A DNA stretch of 64,000 nucleotides from DATGUP01 sp035301265 (GCA_035301265.1 DATGUP010000003.1:490428-554427), one strand, 5' to 3'; positions 25,772-34,639 are shown, numbered from the stretch's first letter. Translations and numbers: made by a program. The notes: generated by a model not told the origin, from the letters alone.

Positions 25772-26884
25772 TTACCCAACATACTCAAGACGTTGGTTAT
25801 TTTTAATCACTTCATCGATTGTTCCACCACCTAAACAGACGTCACCTTTGTAAAAAACAACGGCCTGTCCAGGTGTGATAGCTCGTTGTTTTTCATGGAA
25901 ATCAACACGCACTTTACCATCGTCGATGACGGTTACGGTTACATCGCTATCCTGTTGCCGATAACGGAATTTAGCCGTACATGTCAGTTTATTTGTTATC
26001 ACATCCTGATTGATCCAATTCACATCGGTGGCGATTAGGGCATCGGACATTAATTTGTCATTAGCAAACCCTTGTTCAACATACAAAATATTATCGTTCA
26101 AGTTTTTACCAACAACAAACCACGGTTCACCTGCGCCACCAATCCCCAATCCATGCCGCTGGCCGATGGTATAATACATTAGCCCGTCATGACGACCTTT
26201 TACCGTTCCGGATAATGTTTGCATCTTGCCGGGTTGAGCCGGTAAATATTGTTTTAAAAATTGTTTAAAATTCCGCTCGCCGATGAAACAAATCCCTGTA
26301 CTATCCTTTTTATTAGCAGTGGCTAGCCCATAATCTTTAGCGATCGCCCTTACTTCTTGTTTAGTCATATGACCGAGCGGAAACATGACTTTTGCCAATA
26401 CATCCTCACTCAGTTGATTGAGGAAGTACGTTTGGTCTTTGTTTTCATCCACGCCGCGGAGCATTTCATACCGGCCGTTTCGATAGCGCACTCGTGCATA
26501 GTGACCTGTTGCTAAATAATCAGCCCCAAGCGAGAGGGCATGCTCAAGAAAGGCTTTAAATTTGATCTCTTTATTACACATGACATCTGGGTTTGGCGTG
26601 CGCCCTGCTTTATATTCATCAAGAAAATACGTAAATACTTTATCCCAATACTGTTTTTCAAAATTAACGGCGTAATATGGAATATCCAACTGATTACAGA
26701 CTTTGACAACATCATCAAAGTCTTCCGTTGCGGTACAGACGCCGTTTTCATCAGTGTCATCCCAGTTTTTCATAAAGATACCGACAACATCATATCCTTG
26801 CTGTTTTAATAAAAGTGCGGCAACAGATGAATCGACGCCTCCACTCATACCAACCACTACTCGTATATGTTGGTTATCCTTCAT
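25772..26884 (-). CDS. mnmA: tRNA 2-thiouridylase MnmA (TrmU)
   Basis: MnmA installs the 2-thio group at U34 of Lys, Glu and Gln tRNAs, using persulfide sulfur. The 370-residue product has the PP-loop GMSGGVDSSVAAL near residue 10. Catalytic cysteines lie in NPDVMCNKEIK near residue 100 and STGICFIGERNFKQFL near residue 198. The ATG at 26884 follows AAAGGTGG; a GTG at 26896 is less well placed. The cysteine desulfurase gene lies 14 bases upstream, a functional pair as in B. subtilis. Confidence 0.96.
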   Translation of the reverse strand: MKDNQHIRVVVGMSGGVDSSVAALLLKQQGYDVVGIFMKNWDDTDENGVCTATEDFDDVVKVCNQLDIPYYAVNFEKQYWDKVFTYFLDEYKAGRTPNPDVMCNKEIKFKAFLEHALSLGADYLATGHYARVRYRNGRYEMLRGVDENKDQTYFLNQLSEDVLAKVMFPLGHMTKQEVRAIAKDYGLATANKKDSTGICFIGERNFKQFLKQYLPAQPGKMQTLSGTVKGRHDGLMYYTIGQRHGLGIGGAGEPWFVVGKNLNDNILYVEQGFANDKLMSDALIATDVNWINQDVITNKLTCTAKFRYRQQDSDVTVTVIDDGKVRVDFHEKQRAITPGQAVVFYKGDVCLGGGTIDEVIKNNQRLEYVG

Positions 26885-26898
26885 AGACTTCACCACCT

Positions 26899-28041
26899 TT
26901 AAGTTGTTAAACGCCTGATGATTTTGGCAACTCGCTCGGCAGCAACTTTTACATTCGTTTCTGTATTCGCAAGGCCAAAGCTAAAACGGACAGAATTGAG
27001 CGTGCGCTCATCTGCTTTACCAAACATCGCTAACAACACATGCGATGGTTCTACAGAGCCTGCTGTACAAGCACTTCCACTTGATGCGGCAACACCTTCG
27101 AGATCCAGATTAGCTAGCAATGCTTCAACTTGCGTGCCTGGGAAACTAATATTGACAATCGATGGAACCGAATGGTCTAGATCGCCGTTAATGTTATAAT
27201 CAATCCCATTGTTCGATAATGTTTCCAAAAATAAGGATCTAAAGTGAGCATATTGTTGTGTTCGCTTATCTCTTTGCATTACGGCAAGCTCGACTGCTTT
27301 TTGAAAACCAACGATTCCAGGAAGATTTTCTGTTCCTGGTCGACGTTTTCGCTCCTGTTCCCCACCGAATTGAATCGGATTGATTGGAACATGATCAGCA
27401 GCATACAAAAAGCCAACACCTTTTGGTCCGTTAATTTTATGCGATGCGACACTCAACATGTCAATTGCTTCTTCCTGGACATTTATATCGAGCAATCCAA
27501 ACGCCTGCACCGCATCGGTATGAAAATAAGCTTGGTGTTCTTTGAGCAAGCGGCCTATCGCCGGAATGGGCTGTATCACACCCGTTTCATTGTTAACATA
27601 CATAATCGATACAAGTATCGTTTCATCGGTAAGAGCCTCACGCAGGTCGTTAAGAGAAATTTGACCGTTTTCGTAGACCGGTAAATAGGTCACATCGAAC
27701 CCTTTTTTTTGCAAAAATTGCACAGTATGAAGTGTTGCATGATGTTCTTGAGCTGTTGTAATGATGTGGTTCCCTTTGTCCTTATTGGCCTGTGCCGCAC
27801 CGAGTAATGCTAAGTTATTTGCTTCTGTGCCACCGCTTGTAAAAATAATATTTTTTGCATTAACAGACATACTTTTGGCTATGGAATGCCTGGCGTCATC
27901 CAAATATTTACGAGCTTGTCTGCCAAATGCATGAACGCTTGATGGATTGCCGTAAACATGGCTCAATACCGGATTCATCACTTTAAGCACTTGTTTATCC
28001 ACCGGTGTCGTTGCTGCGTGGTCTAAATAGATGTGTTCCAT
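26899..28041 (-). CDS. Cysteine desulfurase (YrvO, NifS/IscS-like)
   Basis: This PLP enzyme takes sulfur from cysteine and passes it as persulfide to acceptors, in this context MnmA. The 380-residue product starts MEHIYLDHAATTPVD. It has the substrate-side motif FTSGGTEANNLALLG, PLP lysine in SVASHKINGPKG near residue 205, and the catalytic cysteine in SSGSACTAGSVEPSHVL near residue 325. It is upstream of mnmA and downstream of cymR, matching yrvO of B. subtilis. Confidence 0.95.
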   Translation of the reverse strand: MEHIYLDHAATTPVDKQVLKVMNPVLSHVYGNPSSVHAFGRQARKYLDDARHSIAKSMSVNAKNIIFTSGGTEANNLALLGAAQANKDKGNHIITTAQEHHATLHTVQFLQKKGFDVTYLPVYENGQISLNDLREALTDETILVSIMYVNNETGVIQPIPAIGRLLKEHQAYFHTDAVQAFGLLDINVQEEAIDMLSVASHKINGPKGVGFLYAADHVPINPIQFGGEQERKRRPGTENLPGIVGFQKAVELAVMQRDKRTQQYAHFRSLFLETLSNNGIDYNINGDLDHSVPSIVNISFPGTQVEALLANLDLEGVAASSGSACTAGSVEPSHVLLAMFGKADERTLNSVRFSFGLANTETNVKVAAERVAKIIRRLTT

Positions 28042-28069
28042 ATATCGTCTGTCCTTTCTTTTCTACACA

Positions 28070-28489
28070 CTAAATATAAAACATATAAGCCTCCTGTTTT
28101 TCCGTATGGTCGTGATCCACCAAATCTTTCAAAGTCGTTGTATCGAGCACATCTTTTACTGCATCTCGAACACGCATCCAAAGGGCTTGTTTAGCGGGAT
28201 CCTCATCCTCAATGCCTTCAACAGGAGTGATCGGTCCTTCCAACACTCGAATCACATCGCCTGCTGTAATTTTTTCCGCCGGTTTTGTGAGCAAATACCC
28301 TCCATAAGCCCCGCGGATGCTTTTGATGAGACCTGCATTCCGAAGAGGAGTTGCTAATTGTTCCAAATAATGTTCTGACAGCTCTTTTCTTTGCGCAATT
28401 GTTTTTAGTGACAATGGGCCTTCACCATGATGTTTAGCTAATTCGATCATCATGGTTAGACCATATCTTCCTTTTGTCGAAATTTTCAT
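28070..28489 (-). CDS. cymR: Rrf2-family cysteine metabolism regulator CymR
   Basis: CymR represses cysteine and sulfur uptake genes in Bacilli, and in B. subtilis it acts in complex with CysK. The 139-residue product starts MKISTKGRYGLTMMIELA, which is the winged-helix region. GAYGGYLLTKPAEKITAGDVIRVLEGP follows near residue 62. The cluster of three cysteines found in iron-sulfur Rrf2 proteins is absent. The ATG at 28489 gives the normal length (B. subtilis 138). It heads the desulfurase-mnmA group. Confidence 0.93.
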   Translation of the reverse strand: MKISTKGRYGLTMMIELAKHHGEGPLSLKTIAQRKELSEHYLEQLATPLRNAGLIKSIRGAYGGYLLTKPAEKITAGDVIRVLEGPITPVEGIEDEDPAKQALWMRVRDAVKDVLDTTTLKDLVDHDHTEKQEAYMFYI

Positions 28490-28626
28490 CGCTGCACCTC
28501 TAATAACCTTACAAAAATCTTCTCCAATCCTTATCGTATTATAGCATGAACAAGGTCCTTCTTGCATTTTATCGCTATCACATTTACGCTTTATTATATG
28601 ATCATTCCCGATAAAGGACGATCCTA

Positions 28627-29910
28627 ATGACCTATAAACCACTTGCTTATCGTATGCGACCGACACATATCAATGACATCGTTGGTCAAGAACATTTGGT
28701 CGGAGAGGGTAAAATTTTAAATCGCATGGTTCAGGCTAAACGCTTAGCTTCAATGATTCTTTTTGGCCCGCCTGGAACCGGAAAAACATCTATGGCATTC
28801 GCTTTAGCAAAGAGTTTAGGCATTCCCGTCAAAATGCTCAATGCAGTGGTGAACAAGAAAAAGGATATGGAAATCGTTGTTGAAGAGGCAAAAATGACGG
28901 GAAATCTCGTTCTCGTTCTTGATGAAGTTCATCGGCTTGACAAAGCAAAACAAGACTTTCTGCTTCCTCATCTCGAACGCAATACAATAACGTTAATTGG
29001 ATGCACCACAAGCAATCCATATCACTCCATTAATCCCGCTATTCGTAGCAGATGTCATTTGTTTGAGCTGCATCCATTGGAGGAAAAGGATATAAAAGAA
29101 GTAATCCATCGTGCATTAGAAGACAAATCAGCGGGATTTGGAAATCAAAACGTTCATTTAACTAAAGATGCGCTCAATCATTTTGCTTCAAGCGCCAATG
29201 GTGATTTACGTGCTGCATTAAACGGTCTTGAGTTGGCAGTTGCTTCAACGCCGCCTGATGATAATGGGACGATTGTCATTAATTTAAATATAGCTGAGGA
29301 GTGCATGCAGAAAAAGAGTTTTTTCCATGACAAAGATGGTGATGCCCATTATGATGTTCTATCCGCTTTTCAAAAATCAATCCGTGGCAGTGACGTTGAT
29401 GCAGCACTGCATTATTTAGGTCGCTTGATCGAAGCTGGCGATTTGGACAGTATAGCAAGACGCCTCGTTGTCATCGCCTATGAAGACATCGGCCTTGCCA
29501 ATCCGCAAGCAGGTCCGCGTGCGCTTTCAGCCGTACAAGCAGCAGAGCGTCTCGGTTTTCCAGAAGCAAGAATACCGTTGGCAGTTGCCGTTGTTGAACT
29601 AGCCCTGTCCCCCAAATCGAACACAGCATACAAAGCGCTTGATAAAGCTCTTGATGATATTCGCAATGGTGAAAGTGGTGAAATTCCTCCCCATTTAAAA
29701 GATGCTCATTATCGAGGGGCAAAAGAAATTGGGCGCGGAGTCCATTACAAATATCCGCACGATTACAAAAACGCATGGGTCAAACAGCAATACTTGCCAG
29801 ATTCTATAAAAAATAAAAACTATTATCAACCAAAAGAAACCGGTAAATTCGAACAAGCGTTGAAGCTAGTTTATGAAAAAATTCAAGCAGATAAACACAA
29901 TAATAGATAG
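28627..29910 (+). CDS. rarA: Replication-associated recombination protein RarA (YrvN)
   Basis: RarA is an AAA+ ATPase of the MgsA/WRNIP1 family that acts at stalled replication forks with SSB and RecA. The 427-residue product has Walker A GPPGTGKT at residues 47-54, Walker B LVLDEVHR near 97-102, and sensor residues in GCTTSNPY. The C-terminal tetramerisation domain has KSIRGSDVDAALHYL and ARRLVVIAYEDIGLANP. It is a plus-strand gene divergent from cymR, as in B. subtilis (yrvN). Confidence 0.96.
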   Translation: MTYKPLAYRMRPTHINDIVGQEHLVGEGKILNRMVQAKRLASMILFGPPGTGKTSMAFALAKSLGIPVKMLNAVVNKKKDMEIVVEEAKMTGNLVLVLDEVHRLDKAKQDFLLPHLERNTITLIGCTTSNPYHSINPAIRSRCHLFELHPLEEKDIKEVIHRALEDKSAGFGNQNVHLTKDALNHFASSANGDLRAALNGLELAVASTPPDDNGTIVINLNIAEECMQKKSFFHDKDGDAHYDVLSAFQKSIRGSDVDAALHYLGRLIEAGDLDSIARRLVVIAYEDIGLANPQAGPRALSAVQAAERLGFPEARIPLAVAVVELALSPKSNTAYKALDKALDDIRNGESGEIPPHLKDAHYRGAKEIGRGVHYKYPHDYKNAWVKQQYLPDSIKNKNYYQPKETGKFEQALKLVYEKIQADKHNNR

Positions 29911-29915
29911 GTAAC

Positions 29916-29945
29916 GTATATTTCCTTTTTCAAACGGCCAAACTA
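29916..29945 (+). promoter_or_regulatory. Sigma-F-type promoter of rsfA
   Basis: GTATA at 29916-29920, a 15-base spacer and GGCCAAACTA at 29936-29945 match the sigma-F consensus (GYATA, 15, GGNNANAHTR) at every fixed position. It starts six bases past the rarA stop and lies about 55 bases before rsfA. B. subtilis rsfA is transcribed by sigma-F. Confidence 0.8.
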
Positions 29946-29998
29946 ACTAACGAATAAAGCAATCTATCGTCCGTTAATCGAAAAAGGAGATGAACAAA

Positions 29999-30661
29999 TT
30001 GGCTAAAGTTAGACAAGATGCTTGGTCACACGAAGACGACCTGTTGCTAGCCGAAACTGTATTGCGTCACATACGGGAAGGAAGCACCCAATTGAAAGCA
30101 TTTGAAGAAGTCGGCGATCAATTAAATCGGACTTCAGCTGCCTGCGGATTTCGCTGGAACGCCGAAGTAAGAAACAAATATATCAATGCTATTGATCTGG
30201 CAAAACGTCAGCGAAAAGAAAAAAAACGAGCGGCAGCCAAGAAAACACAAATTGCGGGAAAAATGGGACCATCAGACGCATTGGAAGGAGCGCACAATCA
30301 TTCACACCGCAATGTTATAAAAGAAGATGCAGCATCAGAGCTTACATTGGACAGGGTCATTCAGTTTTTAACCAAATTGAAATCGGACTATCAGCATGCT
30401 AATCAATCGAAATCAACCTTAAATAAACTGGAAGAGGAAAATGATACGCTGCAACATAAAGTCAATGATTTAAAAAAACAACTAGAAAAAACCGAACATG
30501 AACTACAAACGATCAAAGAAGACTATCAAGTGTTTATGCAAATCATGGATCGCGCTCGAAAAATGACCGTCTTTCCAGATCAAGAACCAACGAAAGCCCC
30601 GGCTTTTCGCATGGATAAAAATGGCAATCTCCAGCAAATTGCCCAAGGTTCGAACCAATAA
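29999..30661 (+). CDS. rsfA: RsfA family prespore transcription regulator
   Basis: RsfA is made in the forespore under sigma-F and tunes some forespore genes. The 220-residue product begins MAKVRQDAWSHEDDLLLAETVL, a SANT/Myb-like DNA-binding domain with GDQLNRTSAACGFRWN near residues 44-59. A basic linker is followed by a coiled coil (about residues 140-182). I place the start at TTG 29999, eight bases past AAAGGAG, rather than the ATG at 29990 that abuts it. The forespore-type promoter upstream supports the identity. It could be one of several RsfA paralogues. Confidence 0.88.
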   Translation: MAKVRQDAWSHEDDLLLAETVLRHIREGSTQLKAFEEVGDQLNRTSAACGFRWNAEVRNKYINAIDLAKRQRKEKKRAAAKKTQIAGKMGPSDALEGAHNHSHRNVIKEDAASELTLDRVIQFLTKLKSDYQHANQSKSTLNKLEEENDTLQHKVNDLKKQLEKTEHELQTIKEDYQVFMQIMDRARKMTVFPDQEPTKAPAFRMDKNGNLQQIAQGSNQ

Positions 30662-30678
30662 AAACATCATGTCGAATA

Positions 30679-30720
30679 AAAGCACCTGCAGAATGCTTAT
30701 CTGCAGGTGCTTTGATTATT
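30679..30720. terminator. Bidirectional terminator between rsfA and 6S RNA
   Basis: AGCACCTGCAGA (30681-30692) pairs perfectly with TCTGCAGGTGCT (30700-30711) around a 7-base loop. T-rich flanks lie on both sides (TTTGATTATTT on plus, TTTTATT on minus), so it can serve both rsfA and transcription from the right. Confidence 0.88.
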
Positions 30721-30790
30721 TCCGAACTTCGTTTATCATCATACAATAGCAACGAACCGAGAAGAGTTTTCTCAGTTCACCAACTATGTA

Positions 30791-30986
30791 CAATCCCAAT
30801 TGTGCCGTCAATTATAAAGTTTTGAACCCGCTCTCGGCAGGTGGGTGCCCTGTTCCATATCTTCTTGTGCTACCTCCTACACATGAGGCGTGCACGCAAC
30901 ATGGAAACGCCAGGCTCCCTTGTATATAGGTGTTCGGTCAAAACGATTTTTAATTGACGTACACATCAGGATTGCTTTCGATATTG
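30791..30986 (-). ncRNA. ssrS: 6S RNA
   Basis: This about 190-base RNA mimics an open promoter and binds sigma-A RNA polymerase. The ends pair: CAATCC..GTGTACGTCAATTA at 30974-30951 with TAATTGACGGCAC..GGATTG at 30814-30791, a long closing stem. The inside has an open central region and an irregular terminal hairpin, with the characteristic 3' block GAGCGGGTTCAAAACTT at 30833-30817. It sits between aspS and rarA/rsfA, next to aspS as in B. subtilis (bsrA). I recognised it from memory and pairing, not by model search. Confidence 0.88.
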
Positions 30987-30993
30987 TAGGTTT

Positions 30994-31022
30994 ATAATAT
31001 CATACCGATTGCTATTTTTCAA
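30994..31022 (-). promoter_or_regulatory. Promoter of 6S RNA
   Basis: On the minus strand TTGAAA (31022-31017), a 17-base spacer and TATTAT (30999-30994) place the start near 30986, about 12 bases before the closing stem. Confidence 0.75.
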
Positions 31023-31074
31023 CACTCATTTCTGTCACGTATTCATTACAAATGTTACGATTTCATAACGTTTT

Positions 31075-32850
31075 TTATTGGTTCGTATATTCGGTTTCAA
31101 TGTTTAATGACAATTCGTCTAATTGTTCTACATCAACCTGCCCAGGCGCTTCCGTCATTAAATCAGAAGCGGAAGCTGTCTTCGGAAACAAAATTGTATC
31201 GCGTAAATTGGATCGGCCAGCCAACAGCATGATAATTCGATCTAATCCAAGTGCAATGCCTCCATGCGGTGGCGCCCCATACTCCAAAGCTTCCAACAAA
31301 AAGCCGAACCGTTCTCTTGCCGCTTCTTTCGATAATCCCAATACTTCAAACATCTTCTCCTGCTGTTCTCGTTTATAGATTCTTAGTGAACCGCCGCCTA
31401 ATTCATAACCATTTAGTACGAGATCATAGGCATTGGCATGCACCGCGGTCGGATCAGTATCCAGTTTGGCCACATCAGCTTCAACCGGCATTGTAAAAGG
31501 ATGATGTGCGGCAACATAGCGACCGGCTTCTTCATCATATTCCAAAAGCGGCCAGTCGGTTATCCAAAGGAAATGATATTGGTTATCATCGATCAAATCT
31601 AATTCTTTACCGAGTTTTAGCCTCAATGCACCGAGGCTGTCTTGAACAATGGAAGTTTGATCAGCGCAAAACAGAAGCAGATCCCCATCACTCGCTTCGG
31701 CACGTTCAAGCAGATTGTTTTTTTCCTTGTCGCTCAAAAATTTAGCGATCGGACCTTTTGTTTCGTCGCCTTCAATTTTAAGCCATGCCAATCCTTTAGC
31801 ACCGTAAATTTTAACAAACTCAGTCAACTCATCTATAGCTTTTCTAGAAAAATGTGCAGCTTGACCCTTTACATTTAGCAGACATACACGCCCTCCTGCT
31901 TCAACAGCATGACGGAAAACCTTAAATGAAGAATTTGCCACAACATCAGAGACATTAATCAACTCCATGCCAAAGCGGGTATCCGGTTTATCAGAACCAT
32001 AGCGTTCCATGGCATCGTGATATGTCATTCGCTTGAATGGTAATGGTATATCGACATTTTTCACTTTCTTCATAACGTACGCCATCATTTTTTCCGTCAT
32101 ATCCATAATGTCATCGCTAGACATAAACGATGTTTCGATATCAATTTGCGTAAATTCTGGCTGCCGATCGGCGCGCAAATCTTCATCACGAAAACAACGA
32201 GCGATTTGATAATATTTTTCAAAGCCGCTCATCATAATCAATTGTTTAAATAGTTGCGGAGATTGCGGTAATGCATAAAATTCACCGGGGTGTACGCGGC
32301 TTGGAACTAAGTAATCGCGTGCCCCTTCTGGTGTGCTTTTAGTTAAAATAGGCGTTTCCATCTCTAAAAATCCGTTGTCATTTAAAAACGTCCGAATCGC
32401 TTGAGTTGTTTGGTGGCGCAACTTGAACGTTTCTTGCAACTCAGGTCTTCTCAAGTCAATATACCGATATTTTAGTCGCAAGTCTTCGGATACGTCTGTT
32501 TTGTCTTGTATAAGAAAAGGAGGTGTTTTCGCCTTGTTTAATACGGTAATACTAGTTGCAGCTACTTCGATATCACCTGTTTTCATATCCGGATTAATCG
32601 TTGAATCATCGCGTTTGACGACTTTACCCGTTACTTCAACAACATACTCACTCCTAACTCCATCTGCAACGGCTAAAGCTTCTTCTGAATGCTTCGGGCT
32701 GAACACGACTTGCACAATACCTGATTTATCGCGTAAATCAATAAAAATTAGCCCTCCCAAATCACGGCGTTTATGTACCCATCCCCTTAACAATACGGTT
32801 TCACCTAAATTCTCTTTACGCAAACTTTCTGATAAAGTACGCTCAGTCAT
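31075..32850 (-). CDS. aspS: Aspartyl-tRNA synthetase
   Basis: AspRS charges tRNA-Asp. The 591-residue product has the N-terminal anticodon-binding OB domain (LRGWVHKRRDLGGLIFIDLRD near residue 22). Class II motif 2 is FRDEDLRADRQPEFTQID near residue 220. The bacterial GAD insertion domain comes next, and motif 3 GIALGLDRIIMLL is near residue 545. It overlaps hisS by 8 bases, so the hisS T-box and promoter likely drive both genes. Whether it also charges tRNA-Asn cannot be said without checking the discriminating residues. Confidence 0.96.
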   Translation of the reverse strand: MTERTLSESLRKENLGETVLLRGWVHKRRDLGGLIFIDLRDKSGIVQVVFSPKHSEEALAVADGVRSEYVVEVTGKVVKRDDSTINPDMKTGDIEVAATSITVLNKAKTPPFLIQDKTDVSEDLRLKYRYIDLRRPELQETFKLRHQTTQAIRTFLNDNGFLEMETPILTKSTPEGARDYLVPSRVHPGEFYALPQSPQLFKQLIMMSGFEKYYQIARCFRDEDLRADRQPEFTQIDIETSFMSSDDIMDMTEKMMAYVMKKVKNVDIPLPFKRMTYHDAMERYGSDKPDTRFGMELINVSDVVANSSFKVFRHAVEAGGRVCLLNVKGQAAHFSRKAIDELTEFVKIYGAKGLAWLKIEGDETKGPIAKFLSDKEKNNLLERAEASDGDLLLFCADQTSIVQDSLGALRLKLGKELDLIDDNQYHFLWITDWPLLEYDEEAGRYVAAHHPFTMPVEADVAKLDTDPTAVHANAYDLVLNGYELGGGSLRIYKREQQEKMFEVLGLSKEAARERFGFLLEALEYGAPPHGGIALGLDRIIMLLAGRSNLRDTILFPKTASASDLMTEAPGQVDVEQLDELSLNIETEYTNQ

Positions 32851-34132
32851 GGCCTTTACCTCCTTTAAACAGCTCCTTCATCTTATCGGATAACTGATCA
32901 ATCGGAATTTCCATTTGATCACCAGTAGCCATTTTTTTCATCGTCACAACTTGTCGGGATAACTCATCCTCTCCCAAAATAAGCACATATTTAGCTTGAT
33001 AACGATCAGCTGCTTTTAGTTGTGCCTTCATTTTGCGCCCTTGAAAGTCTTTATCGACTTGGATGCCGTTTTTACGTAATTCGTGAATCAATGACATCGA
33101 TTGTTTTTCGGCTTCGCTACCAACAGCAACAAAAAAGCAATCCAGCCTTTTGTCAATCGGGATAGACTTTCCCTCTGCTTCTAACGCCATGAGCAAGCGT
33201 TCCAATCCCATTCCAAAGCCAATTCCGGGGGTTTTTGGGCCTCCCAGTTCTTCGACAAGCCCATTGTATCGTCCGCCACCTGCAAGTGTTGTGATAGCGC
33301 CGAATCCATCCGCCTCACTCATAATCTCAAAGGCTGTATGATTATAATAGTCCAGTCCCCGGACGAGGTTGCTATCAACAACATAGGAAATGCCCAATGC
33401 ACTTAAATATTCTTTTACCTTATCAAAATAAATTCGTGACGACTCATTTAAATAATCTAGAATAGATGGCGCATTGTGCATCGCTGGGTGATCCCGATCT
33501 GTTTTACAATCCAAAATACGCATGGGATTTTGCTCCAAGCGCACTTGACAATCGCTGCACAATTCTTCTTTATATGGTGTAAAATGACTGATCAGCGCTT
33601 TACGATAATTGTAGCGACTTTCTTCATCGCCAAGCGAGTTAATAACGAGTTTTAACGATTCAACACCTAATTCCTTATAACAAGTTAAAGCTAAATCAAT
33701 CACTTCGGCATCAATAGCCGGATCGTCACTTCCTAATACTTCTACACCAAATTGGTTTAACTCACGCATCCGTCCCTGCTGTGGCCGCTCATAGCGGAAC
33801 ATCTCACCAAAATAGTATAGTTTCACCGGTTGGTTAGGCGAACCGTACAATTTATTTTGTACAAACGCCCGCACAACTGGGGCGGTGCCTTCCGGTCTCA
33901 ATGTAATGCTCCGGTTACCTCGATCTAAAAAAGTATACATTTCTTTTTGTACAATATCAGTAGAATCTCCCACTCCGCGTTCAAATAATTCCGTATGCTC
34001 AAACATCGGTGTGCGAATCTCTTCATAATGATATCTATGACATATATTTTTAATGGTTTTTTCTACATATTGCCATTTCCTTGTTTCTTCTGGCAATAAA
34101 TCCATTGTTCCACGCGGTGCTTTGATTCTCAT
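32843..34132 (-). CDS. hisS: Histidyl-tRNA synthetase
   Basis: HisRS charges tRNA-His. The 429-residue product shows class II motif 2 in YYFGEMFRYERPQQGRMREL. The histidine-specific stretches are LVRGLDYYNHTAFEI near residue 255 and GGGRYNGLVEELGG. Motif 3 is GIGFGMGLERLLMAL, and the C-terminal anticodon domain follows. The ATG at 34132 (MRIKAPRGTMDLLP) follows AAAGGGGG at a good distance; an ATG nine codons upstream does not. It is the first gene of hisS-aspS under a His T-box. Confidence 0.97.
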   Translation of the reverse strand: MRIKAPRGTMDLLPEETRKWQYVEKTIKNICHRYHYEEIRTPMFEHTELFERGVGDSTDIVQKEMYTFLDRGNRSITLRPEGTAPVVRAFVQNKLYGSPNQPVKLYYFGEMFRYERPQQGRMRELNQFGVEVLGSDDPAIDAEVIDLALTCYKELGVESLKLVINSLGDEESRYNYRKALISHFTPYKEELCSDCQVRLEQNPMRILDCKTDRDHPAMHNAPSILDYLNESSRIYFDKVKEYLSALGISYVVDSNLVRGLDYYNHTAFEIMSEADGFGAITTLAGGGRYNGLVEELGGPKTPGIGFGMGLERLLMALEAEGKSIPIDKRLDCFFVAVGSEAEKQSMSLIHELRKNGIQVDKDFQGRKMKAQLKAADRYQAKYVLILGEDELSRQVVTMKKMATGDQMEIPIDQLSDKMKELFKGGKGHD

Positions 34133-34176
34133 AAGAATAACCCCCTTTGGAAGTTTCATTCATTATTCCATATGAT

Positions 34177-34434
34177 ATAAAAAACCCCGCCCCCATTAAT
34201 AAGGGACGGGAGATACCCGCGTTGCCACCCTGTTTGATGTCATATGACATCCACTCGGAGCAGTTAACGCCTGCTGTACGGCTATGCCTACTGCGATTTC
34301 AGCATAGCACCTCAGAAATGTCTTTCATTGACTCGTTCCGGGAAAATGCTTCCAGCCTATGACATTTTCTCTCTTTCCGGATGTGTGTCAACTACTTTTT
34401 TCGTCATCGGATTTACCATCCATTATTTGTAGTG
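34177..34434 (-). promoter_or_regulatory. T-box riboswitch of hisS-aspS
   Basis: The minus strand carries T-box core AGGGTGGCAACGCG at 34231-34218, then a terminator with CCCGTCCC pairing GGGGCGGG followed by six T (to 34179). Stem I has GGAAAGAGAGAAAATG. The specifier region reads AGACATTTCTGAGG, giving CAU (His) at 34320-34318, which agrees with hisS as first gene. Confidence 0.93.
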
Positions 34435-34440
34435 GAATAT

Positions 34441-34469
34441 ATATTAGCCTTAAAGTCAAATAATGTCAA
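34441..34469 (-). promoter_or_regulatory. Promoter of hisS-aspS
   Basis: On the minus strand TTGACA (34469-34464), a 17-base spacer and TAATAT (34446-34441) give a strong promoter. The TTGACA includes the last bases of the yrzK-like stop codon. Confidence 0.85.
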
Positions 34470-34639
34470 GTCCGATTCACTTTTTTTCTTAGCTGGTTGA
34501 CCTCGCCAAGGGAAATGCCTAGTTCCTCAGCGATTTCCATGTGACTCAAATCCCCTTCCAATTCCAAAAACCGATGAAAATCAACGCGAAAAATATCGTG
34601 GTTTACTGCAGATTGCCAGTGTTTTTCACCAAAACGCAA
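34466..34639 (-). CDS. Small helix-turn-helix-like protein (YrzK-like)
   Basis: This 57-residue protein starts with TTG at 34639 after AAAGGAGG. It begins MRFGEKHWQSAVNHDIFRVD and ends with a helix-turn-helix-like segment MEIAEELGISLGEVNQLRKK (residues 34-53). Between hisS and the yrvJ amidase, B. subtilis has a comparable small gene that I believe is yrzK. Its target, if it binds DNA, is unknown. The stop codon lies inside the hisS promoter. Confidence 0.78.
   Translation of the reverse strand: MRFGEKHWQSAVNHDIFRVDFHRFLELEGDLSHMEIAEELGISLGEVNQLRKKVNRT

Noticed and set aside
28490..28666. 59-residue N-terminal extension of CymR
   Set aside because: It reads through the divergent promoter region to rarA. 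CymR starts at MKISTKGRYGL in all close relatives I know.
30720..30780. Hairpin GAACTGAGAA/TTCTCGGTTC as 6S RNA terminator
   Set aside because: The stem is good but no T-run follows. The bidirectional hairpin at 30679-30720 is the better candidate, so it was not listed as a terminator.
34050..34250. 66-residue minus-strand frame over the hisS T-box
   Set aside because: It translates the T-box RNA and the hisS start region. The structured leader explains the sequence.
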